Of a DNA stretch of 64,000 nt, positions 1 through 13,153 are shown in pieces (within the stretch, counting starts at the first letter, position 1; each line of letters opens with the position of its first letter). Position numbers and translations under genes: made by a program. The notes below the pieces were generated by a model. The model was given only the letters and a program-made list of their open reading frames with translations, was not told where the DNA came from and did no database searches. This DNA is from Lepidurus packardi (taxonomy: Eukaryota; Arthropoda; Branchiopoda; Notostraca; Triopsidae), in assembly GCA_023053545.1 (NCBI GenBank), contig JAKZAN010000002.1:10908790-10972789 (forward strand), given 5' to 3'.

Positions 1-110
1 GTGTTGGAACGGGAGTGAAAGTACCTCCTATCACACCAGCCCCTACCACAATTGAAAGGAAACAGCCTCCGAAGAAAAATGGCAAAGATGTGAAAGAGTG
101 GTATGTGTAA
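1..110 (+). CDS. possible 3' end of a gene cut by the window edge
   Basis: One frame (first full codon at base 3) is open from the window edge to a TAA at 108-110. It would encode 35 residues rich in Pro, Thr and Lys, ending with KEWYV. There is no visible domain and the stretch is short, so it could be chance. If real, it is the C-terminus of a gene starting before the window. I do not recognise it. Confidence 0.25.
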   Translation, partial: VGTGVKVPPITPAPTTIERKQPPKKNGKDVKEWYV

Positions 111-1804
111 TGGAGTAATGGAACACTGAATGCCCAATAGTATTGGCAAACATTCTTGGGTTCAGGTACAATCTTGAGAATGAAGGAGACAAGAGAAACC
201 GACGCAAATGAGTCAGTTATGAGAGTGTTTGAAATGTATATTTCAAGTTTCCAAAAAGAGCCTGTTATCATTTTTCAAAGTTCATTTGTTTGTCTTTCTC
301 AGCCCTCTTTTCTTGCGTACGAATACGGAGCTATAAAGGTACCCCAACTTATGAGTGGGGTAGTTCTAGATTCCAACGTGCCACTTGTGGTTTAAGATAG
401 CACGTTTCTCTATATTCCATTTCATTCAGATTTTTAACTATAGGACGTTATTCTTATCTTATACATGCGTTTACATCTTAGCGTTTTTTCCTTCCTGGCC
501 TCATGTGTTATTAATTCCCGTTACATTGTCTGTGACAGGAGTCTTTATGCTAGGCAAGTAGACATGATTCCGACCTTACCGTCTGTGTATTAAGTTAAAG
601 AAATACAATTGTTACACTGGCTAAAGTCCAAAACAAAAACAATGCGAAGGCAGGGATGTGACGTCAATGTCTTAATAAGTTGAATCCTTAAAAACTTGTG
701 CATTTGGAATTAGTCCTTTTTAATTCCTTCTTTAATTAAGTGCCGTATTGCATAACCTTACTTTTAGACCTAAGTAAGGCCTTGTCGAAAGTAAGACAAG
801 GTTACATTGTGGACAATGTCGTAATCTTACAATGTAGCTTTCGTCTCGTCATGATTATCTGTGCAAGCTCTATTTGTGGTTAACGTGCTTGATACCACTG
901 TGGGATGCCATATCTATACTTTCATTTTCGTGAATTTGTCTTGATCATAAAGTAAATTACCTAATCATGTGCTGAGATGATTACCTTATGCTTGTAAAAC
1001 GCCTTCAAAGTAAAAGTGAGTTTTATCCTTAGCTTACGGACTAAACACATAACAGCGGTTAATATTGCCACACCTTTCCGCTTTCAGATCGTGGCCAATA
1101 TAAAATTACTAAAGCCTTTTCTTGAAACTAATAATGAGCACGTGAATAAAGGGAAAAAAGAGAGAAAATAAGTATAATTTTTCGGCACTCCATGATTGCA
1201 TGAGACCAACACAACCAAACCTCCGGCAAAAACTAGAAAGCGAGATGCTTTTTAACAACACCGAACAGTTCAGTTCTCACAGTTAAGTTTACCTTCAATG
1301 AACTGGTCCCATGACCGTACTTGCTAACTTAATTTTAATTAAAACAACCCTAAGGACCTTGGGTAGATTATTTTGTGGTATCAAATTTTCCCAGAATCCC
1401 TTTCTATTGCTCACAGGCAACATGTTTACCTCTTCACGCTAGCTTAACTCGAACGCTAACACCAAGTCAGGATTCCATAGAGCACATAATGAGTTCACGT
1501 TAGAATCCTTCTGGAAGGATGTATATAACGTGGAATGACAAAAAATAGTACACACTAGAACTCGATTGCCTTATTGCGGCATATTAAAACGAGTTTATGC
1601 TCGCAGGTGTTTGGCAATACTTATCTTGTGGGACGCCCAAGAGACACCTAAACAAAGATCCGTTGATCTAAAAGCGACGCCGTTACGCGGGGACGATTAC
1701 AACATCGTGAGTTGGGAGTTTCGCTCTCCATTGGATTCAGCGTGTGCTTGCTGCACATGATAAATACACAACGTGCACACTCTCTTCATGTACCCGTGTT
1801 CAAC
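111..1804. other. intergenic, nothing recognised
   Basis: This AT-rich stretch lies upstream of the first cuticle gene. I see no convincing ORF, RNA gene or repeat. Open frames at 156-395 and 1566-1760 lack any recognisable motif. The proximal part presumably holds promoter elements of the 1921 gene. Confidence 0.5.
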
Positions 1805-1812
1805 TATAAAAA
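1805..1812 (+). promoter_or_regulatory. TATA box of the 1921 cuticle gene
   Basis: TATAAAAA lies 116 bp before the ATG at 1921. The same arrangement recurs in front of the other cuticle genes in the window. Confidence 0.7.
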
Positions 1813-1920
1813 GCATAGGTGGTGAGACAGACCAACAACAGTTCGATCTAGTTCATCCAACAGTGATCAGCTCTCTGTTTTACTCACAAGCTATTTAAAT
1901 ACTCGAATAGAAGTTCCAAC

Positions 1921-3271
1921 ATGAAGGTATGGTCTAGTAACATTACAAACTTAGTAAAATGTCGCAAAAATTTGTTATTGTTACATCTACTTCTAGGTTT
2001 TCATCCTGCTCAGCACTATGGCTCTGGCCAGTTTAGTCGCCGGACAACAATCAAATTACCCCAGCAAGCCCACCAGCTACCCCCAATCGTCCCACCCTCG
2101 TCCGTCCTACAAGTCGCCGGAAGCATACAAACAAGAGCGCGATGCTTATCCCCGTCCATCCTATAAGCAACGTGAATCCTATGGACCAGAATATGAATCT
2201 CCGGCTTACGTATGTCACTATTCGAACTTCGTAGTTCCATTCATAATTTGTTAATGATAAACAACGTTCAGGAGCCCAAGCTGAACTACAGTCCTAAACC
2301 TGCGAACTACCCCGTGAACAAACCAGCTTATGTTGCGCCTTCTACATACGTAAAATTACAAACCCTGTCGAATTTCTAAACTGCGCAGTTACAAAAATAT
2401 GTATTCCTTTAGGAGACCAAATATCCTACGAAGCCTTCTTATCCATCCCCTTCTAGTAACTACGTAAGAAATCTTAAATTAGTTCCAAAATCTTTCATTC
2501 TTAACATTATTATTCTCTTCATAGGAAACGAAATATAACAAGCCTTCTTATCCCTCTGAGTCCTACGAGAATACTCCTTCCGTTTATGTATAGTTTATTT
2601 CGGTATCTATTAATTAAATTAATTCCACTTTTTATAGGAGCCTAAATATAACGCCAAACCCCAAGCTTACCCCGGAGGTTACAGCCAATCTTATGTAAGT
2701 AATCTTGACCAATTAAGGCACATATTTTTGAACCTCTAACGTTATTGTCCAATAGGAACCTGGCATGCCATTCAACTTCGTCTGGGCTGTCAAGGATGAG
2801 TACAACTACAATGACTACTCTCACGCTTCCGAAAGTGATGGCAAAGTGACCAAAGGTAACCAAAAAATTGACTATCGATACAAACTAATCCTAACATCTG
2901 TAAATACAGGTGAATACCGTACTTTGCTTCCCGACGGTCGCATGCAGGTCGTGACTTACGTTGCTGACGACTACAACGGCTACAACGCTGACGTCAAATA
3001 CATCGGTGAAGCCAAGCCTTACGAGTACAAGCCTTCTAGCTATAGCCCCAAGCCCTATGCACCTGAAACTTATTCTAGCAAACCCATTTACCCCGTACAA
3101 GAATCTTCTTACCCCAAGCCAAGTTACAACAACGCACCTTCTCCCGCCTACGCTCCTCGCCCCGCCTACCCTACTAATGCAGCTTACCCAAAACCCAGCT
3201 ATACGCCAGTAGATTCCTATCAGCAACGTCCATCTTACCCTGCGAAGTACCCTTCCAGCGACAAGTATTAA
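1921..3271 (+). CDS. RR-type cuticle protein with small repeated exons
   Basis: A secreted structural cuticle protein expected to bind chitin in the exoskeleton. Eight exons can be read by eye: 1921-1926, 1997-2209, 2272-2349, 2413-2463, 2525-2587, 2638-2694, 2756-2855 and 2910-3271, giving about 309 residues. Exon 1 encodes only Met-Lys; exon 2 continues a signal peptide (VFILLSTMALASLVAG). A Tyr/Pro/Ser-rich region follows. The RR domain begins in exon 7 (FVWAVKDEYNYND) and, across a phase-1 intron, continues as EYRTLLPDGRMQVVTYVADD, with GYNADVKYIGEA after it. Exons 3 to 6 are short, all flanked by phase-0 introns, and each begins with Glu and ends with Tyr, so any could be skipped without a frameshift. 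The C-terminus is a run of Tyr-Pro motifs. Family assignment is secure; exact splicing is inferred. Confidence 0.85.
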
Positions 3272-7165
<3,894 letters not shown>

Positions 7166-7173
7166 TATATAAG
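7166..7173 (+). promoter_or_regulatory. TATA box of the 7230 cuticle gene
   Basis: TATATAAG lies 64 bp before the ATG at 7230. Confidence 0.65.
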
Positions 7174-7229
7174 GATCCAAAGAGAGACCGAAGCATCACC
7201 ATACACTCGGCTACCATCCGACAACAAAC

Positions 7230-8702
7230 ATGAAGGCAAGTGTCTCCTAACTTTATTTTTTCTTAAAAAAGCAAGGAATTTAATTCAATTTAATTCCTTA
7301 AATTATTTTATTTTAATCTTACCGAATTCTTGGAATAGTGTGTAGCTTATTTGGCGGCGATCCTCGCTATTGTGGTGGCAAATGATCCGTACAGTTATCC
7401 CAAGGATCCATACCGGCAATCCTATCAACCCAGTTATCAGTCCAGTTATCAGCCCAGTTATCAACCTATTAAGCAGAAAGGATACGCCCAAGAATACGTA
7501 AGTTTCAAGTACAATAAAAGAAGCAGTAAGAGGAGATCTATTTATTCGAAACTTACTCGGTTTAGGAGGTCGAAACCCCTTACGTGGAATACTCAGTCAA
7601 AGAAGAATACGGACACGACGTTTACCAACAGCCTCGTCCTGCTTATCAAGATGAATACTCCACTGGTTACCAACAGCCAGAAAAGTACCAACAGCCATCG
7701 TACGACTACAAACCTAAAGCCACGACTTACCAAGCACCCAAGTACCCGTCTTACCAAACTTCTTCCTACGCAGTGAGCTACAGCACACCCAAGCCTTATA
7801 CAGCCACCAAATCCTACCAGCCCGAGTACAAGCCTGTGGAATACAAACCCGAGTACAAGCCTGTGGAATACAAGCCCGAGTATAAGCCTGAATACAAGCC
7901 TGTGGAATACAAGCAGGAATATAAGCCGGAATACAAGCCCGAGTATAAGCCTGAGTACAAGCCTGAATACAAGCCTGTGGAATACAAGCAGGAATATAAG
8001 CCGGAATATAAGCCAGCAGAATACAAACCGGAATACCCCAAGAAAGTCGAATACGAAGAACCATTCAAGCCATACGTCCCGGCTCCAGCTTACAAAGCGA
8101 AAGCTCCTGCTTACCCCACATACCAAAAACCTGCAGCCCCAAAGGGTTACCAACAAAGCTACACACCCAGTTACGAATCAACGCCCAAATACTCCAAGCC
8201 TGATCAGTACGCCCCATCGTACGATATCTACTCTACTCCCTCCTACGGGAAGAAGCCACAATACGAAGAAACTTACTCAACTGCATCATACCCCGTCAAG
8301 TCCAAGGGATATGAGCAATACTCTTACTCTACTCCGGCCTACCCCGTAAAGCCTAAGGCCTATGACGAATATACTTACTCTACCCCTGCTTACCCTAAGG
8401 CTAAGGGATACAAGGACGACTATTCTTACTCCACCCCAGCTTATCCCACTAAATCCAAGGGTTACGAGGAGTATTCTTATGCTACTCCTTCCTACCCTGT
8501 CAAAGCTAAGGGTTATGACGAATACTCCTACAGCAGCACCACTTACGCACCCAAAGCGAAAGGCTATGGCGATGATTACCAATACCAACAACCTGCATAC
8601 AAGCCCGCTTCTTACGTTCCCCATTACGAGCCCAAGAAGCCAAGCTACCCGGCTCCTCAGTATGAAGCTTACAGCACACCAAAATACGGATATGAGTATT
8701 AA
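7230..8702 (+). CDS. Tyr/Pro-rich low-complexity cuticle protein without a full RR domain
   Basis: A likely secreted structural protein of the cuticle. Exons are 7230-7235 (Met-Lys), 7339-7497 and 7566-8702, for about 433 residues. Exon 2 gives a hydrophobic signal segment (CVAYLAAILAIVVA), then YQPSYQ repeats. Exon 3 begins with EVETPYVEYSVKEEYGHDVY, which resembles the start of an RR domain, but the expected continuation (LPDGR.Q.V.Y.AD) is missing. Instead there are EYKPEYKPVEYK repeats (7820-8040) and a second series of about 20-residue units built on YSYSTPAYPVKPKGY (about 8220-8560). The first intron appears to be of GC-AG type (AAG/GCAAGT), because the paralogues all break after ATGAAG in phase 0. 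A GT donor 4 nt downstream with another acceptor is the alternative. It may be an RR protein that lost the domain. Confidence 0.75.
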
Positions 8703-10428
8703 AACAAAACTCCGGATGTAGCAGAGAAGATCTTATTCGACACTACTGACTTGCACAGAACGTGGCCAGCAAATTATTCTATACTTGTGTTCCTACGAAA
8801 TGTAACCCTTGTATTATTTAAAACTACAGAGAGAAAGAGAGAGATTAACAAATACACAATACTTTTATAACTCAAAATTCCAATCGTTAAGTTCCCTTTT
8901 CCTTTGCACTCAAAAAACTGGTATCACTTGTCCCTTTGGGTAGGTCTTTTACCCTTAAGCTTTTGTCCCATATACTCTACTTTCACTTTCCTTTTCTGTG
9001 GTCAGTTAATATTACCTCTACTTCAGGCCGAACTCATAAACTTCAGGAAAGAAAATGCCTTTTGCACTGCCTCTTGACAGCATCTTTATACCTGGGAATT
9101 CGGGCTTCCTCAAATGTTTCCTACGGTTCCTGTACGAGGCCTTGGCATGATTATAATAGCTGATCCACAGTCACGCTCTCATCATTCCCGCCGTGATTAT
9201 GCTACTTTCTCCTGGGCAACACCACGGGCCACACCCCAAGTAATAGGTTCCTATGGTAAAGCGGGCTATCATAACATTGCAAAGGTCGCACGTTCTCGCG
9301 AAAGCTAAAGTAGATCATTTTTTTGCGAATGCGTTGCCAATGACAAGGGGTTTCTTAGGAGTAACGTCAATGGACTGAACGCCATTGCAATGTGTCTATG
9401 ACAAATGCTCAATGACCGACTGACTGACTGGTATATTCAAGCGCTACGTTTCCGATATTTAGCTTAAAGCTCACAGACTATGGTAATTATTGCAAATACT
9501 TTGCAATGCTAAGGATTATATTCCTTAACACTCTATGTGAACTTTTCCATGTTTTAAGTCCTGAATATTAATCATAGCCGGGTTTTTGTTGCAAATAATA
9601 CATTGATGAAGAATATTTGGTGTACGATATTTATTTTACTTTTAGCCACCTTTTAAAATAGTCTTACAATATTATTTTATTCTTAGCTTTATTGTTGTTC
9701 CTAGTATAAATAGGCAACTAATATAAAAAATAATTTTAAAAATCCTTGCTTGTCTACTTGTATAGACAACAAGTTGACAGAAAGCGAAGCAAACGCTTCT
9801 TCAACCTACTTTTTCATTAGCAATCCCCACAATCGGATTAGCAAATACAAGGAAAATTTCTTTAGTGGGAAAACCTATTCGCCCGGCTCCATGGGTGTGG
9901 TCCTTTAGGTAGTTTCGCTCTACAGAAGTAAACGAGAGCTAGTACACGGAGAAAGGGTCCGACCACTACCACCATAGAATGCGTAATGCAATTTCCTACT
10001 CCAAAACATCTTACCAGATAAGGTTAAGAAAAAAGTTATATCTTAATCCCAAATCAGCAATTCGTACTGCCATGTTACTAAACTTTGGAACAGGTTCAAT
10101 CGTAGAAAACCGAGACGGGACCTCAATTGGCAAAACGACAGGAGAAAGGGAAAATGTCGTGCACGACCAAGGGTTTTAGGAATCAATTTTTCCTTTTTTG
10201 TGGCTGTTTTGTAACCTATAAGCTGTACGCACTAGGCGCGGTCCAACCGAGCTTTTGAAAAACAAAAAAGAGTCGCTCAGAAGAAGCTCCACACGAGTAA
10301 CACAGTCCCTTTCTCTGCCGTGTATAATTGTTTATCCTGGGTTCTGACAAGAGCCCTACAGGTCTTCGTGGTAAGCCAGCCGCCCACCTTTCCTGTTGCT
10401 CGACCTGCAGGCCAGTTGGGGTATTTGG
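8703..10428. other. intergenic, nothing recognised
   Basis: No supported gene. A short GA repeat (about 8830-8850) lies 3' of the preceding gene. Open frames at 8936-9163, 9114-9308 and 9979-10179 have no recognisable features. The last 100 bp share sequence character with the promoter region at 12980-13045. Confidence 0.5.
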
Positions 10429-10435
10429 TATAAAA
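10429..10435 (+). promoter_or_regulatory. TATA box of the 10512 cuticle gene
   Basis: TATAAAA lies 83 bp before the ATG. About 25-30 bp downstream is CAGCACACTTGG, which is also present at the same place in front of the paralogue at 13154 and probably marks the transcription start. Confidence 0.75.
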
Positions 10436-10511
10436 CCGGTGCTCACTCTTTCCAGCAGCACACTTGGAGTCATCCAACAGTCCAGTGAAGAACCAACTTA
10501 CCAGAACAACC

Positions 10512-11742
10512 ATGAAGGTAAGGCTATAACATTACTACCAGAAAATATTCTTTCTACGAACATGGATAAGTACCGTGCAAAAGTTTTGGGCTTAAAATTT
10601 TACTAACGTTTTTTTTTTTTTTACCTTTTTCAGTTCTTCATTTTGCTTGCTGTAACGGCTTGTGCCTTGGCTGCTCCGCCAGCATATGACACACAGTACC
10701 GTAATGCTCCTAAGCCATATCAACCGGCTGAGGAATACCGACCGGCTCAATACAAAGAGGAGCAAAGATACCAAGCACCCCAAGCTTACCCTAGCCCAGC
10801 CCCATACAAGGAGGAACCTAAATACGCTGCCCCTGCTTACCCTCAGAAGGTAGAATACCAAGAAGAACAACCCGCTTACCCTACCCAATCCTACAAGGAA
10901 GAGCCTGCGTATCCCCAGAAGGCTGAGTACAAGCAACCCGCTTCCTACGTACCTTCGTACGAACCCAAGAGAACCGAATACACCACCCCTAAATATACTA
11001 CCCCTGCAGCTTACCCTGCCCCAGCACCTTACAAGGAGGAAGTCAAATACGCCCCTGCCCCCGCCTCCTACAAAGAAGAGGTTAAATACCCCCCTGCCCC
11101 CTACAAGGAGGAAACCAAGTACGCAACTGCTCCCCGTCCTTACTCCGCCCCTGCTCCCGCCTACAAACCCAAGGAGCCCGAATACCCAAAACCCGCTCAA
11201 TACGCTCAACCCACCCCTGCTTATGCTCCTCGTCCCAAACAGTACCAACCTGCCTACGAAGCAACCACCTATGTAAGTTCTACTTGTTCTAAGAAACATA
11301 AAGATTTTACTTAATTCATCTTTATTTTCACCCCATTTTACAGGCCTCAGCTCCCCCTAAACCTTACAGCTTCGGATACGTCGTAAAAGACGAATACGAT
11401 GATCACTCCAGACAAGAAACCAGCGACGGTAAAACCATTACTGGATCCTACCACGTCTACTTGCCCGATGGAAGAAAGCAAACCGTAGTCTACAAGGCCG
11501 ATCCTGATACAGGATTCACCGCTGATGTCAGCTACGAAGGTGAAGCTAAATACCCCGAAGAGAAGCCCCGCTCTAAGTACGAGCCTGAGTACCGTCAGCC
11601 TCAATACAAGGCGGAATCCTACGAGTCCCCTAAATACGAATCTCCCAAATACGAAGCTCCCAAATACGAAGCTCCCAAATACGAATCCCCCAAATACGAA
11701 GCCCCCAAATACGAGACTCCGAAGTACCCCACCAAGTACTAA
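10512..11742 (+). CDS. RR-type cuticle protein with PYKEE repeats
   Basis: A secreted chitin-binding cuticle protein of about 347 residues. Exons are 10512-10517 (Met-Lys), 10634-11272 and 11344-11742. The signal peptide is FFILLAVTACALAAP. Residues about 20-215 are repeats built on APYKEEPKYAAPAYP, which is rich in Tyr, Pro, Lys and Glu. Exon 3 carries the RR domain: PKPYSFGYVVKDEYDDHSRQ, then ETSDGKTITGSYHVYLPDGR and KQTVVYKADPDTGFTADVSY, then EGEAKYPEEKP. The tail is a run of about seven KYE(A/S)P units. It is a close paralogue of the next gene, with the same exon structure, the same RR domain type and related promoter sequence, but a much shorter repeat exon. The pair most likely arose by tandem duplication. 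Confidence 0.9.
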
Positions 11743-11916
11743 ATGCCAAACAGTAAGTCGACGCCAAGGATGATCTGGAGAACAGTTCTATAATTTGGCA
11801 TTATTCTTCAGAACATCTGTAACGTTTACAAGTTAGAATACCACTATTTTCCCAAGACCTAGTGTTTTGGGTTGAAAAGTGTATTGTATAATATATCAAA
11901 CTATCTTTCTGTGAAA

Positions 11917-11922
11917 AATAAA
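11917..11922 (+). terminator. polyadenylation signal AATAAA
   Basis: AATAAA lies 175 bp after the stop of the 10512 gene. The paralogous position after the 13154 gene reads AATAAG (about 16215-16220) in otherwise similar sequence. Confidence 0.6.
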
Positions 11923-13042
11923 CGAAGTTTCCTGTCAAACAATTCTTCAATATCACTTCACGATACGCCTTACTAAAAGTAGAGCAAATTTTACCTGGAC
12001 TGATGACAGCAAAAGTAATATGTATTGCATGGGATTTTTACAGCGATTTGAATAATAATGAATAAACTACAATAATTAATAGCTAAAAAAACTGTGTAAA
12101 AAGTTTGAAAGTCAAGTATTCCAACCATCAAGCTTTAAACACAAATTTGAACAATTCAAACAATTTCAGCCTGTATAAGTAAAAAAATAAGAAAGCCATT
12201 TATCGCTGTTTTTACAATTTAAAGACTACTCTACAGTTGTGAGTCAGGGCTACATTGAGAAAAACACGAACTTGATCTCTCCAAATATTCGCTGAGGGTT
12301 AATCTATCCAAAATTTGGTTAATGTATACATTGTAAAAAAAATTCACCAATCTTACAATAAGTGTATGTAACTTTGGTAACGATTTCCTAATTGTAACGA
12401 CGTTTACAATGTATTTTTGTAGTTTTAAAATTTCAAGTAATAAACTACCTTCAAATCAAAGTTGCACGTTCTAATAACTATGTTTAATCGTAGTTTATTG
12501 TACTTTCTATTTATTTTATTGGTACACAAAAACCGATTACCACAGAACTTGAAGCGCAGATGACAAATCTACAATCTAGAAAAGTCTTCGTTTTCCCCTC
12601 AAGCAAATAAGAAGTCTCTCACTTTCAGTGCTATGTCAAACGAGAACACGCTTCTTAGGGCTTTCACAACTGTCTCACCAGCACGAGGTTAAATCCTTCT
12701 TAACATCGCCAACTACGTATATCGTAGCGATAATGGTTTGGATTACAAATGATGGACTAGATAATAGTTGACACGAAAAGACTTAGTCATTTTCCACATT
12801 TTTGAAAAAGTAAAAAGCCATACTTATGCTAAGCGAACCAATTTAGTAGGTAGCTCATAAAAACTATTAGACTATATAGGGCACATTTGACCGAGTCCGG
12901 AAAGAAAAGTTGCTTATATGAAAAACCCATACAAGAAAAAATTTACTTTCTCCTCCGTATAATGAGAGTCTACTTAGTGCCCTACAGGTTCAGCGGTCAC
13001 CTTTCTCCAGGACTCGATAAACGGGTCGGGAAGTCGGTTGGG
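11923..13042. other. intergenic, nothing recognised
   Basis: AT-rich spacer between the two paralogous cuticle genes. No supported ORF, RNA or repeat was seen. The last 80 bp form the proximal promoter of the 13154 gene. Confidence 0.5.
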
Positions 13043-13049
13043 TATAAAA
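13043..13049 (+). promoter_or_regulatory. TATA box of the 13154 cuticle gene
   Basis: TATAAAA lies 105 bp before the ATG, followed by the CAGCACACTTGG motif shared with the 10512 gene. Confidence 0.75.
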
Positions 13050-13153
13050 CCCACGTTCCAAAGTGTCCAACAGCACACTTGGGGTGATCCAGTTGTCCAG
13101 TGCAATACTAGAGCAAGTGGACTAGTGAAAAGAACCAGTTAATCAAAACTAAT

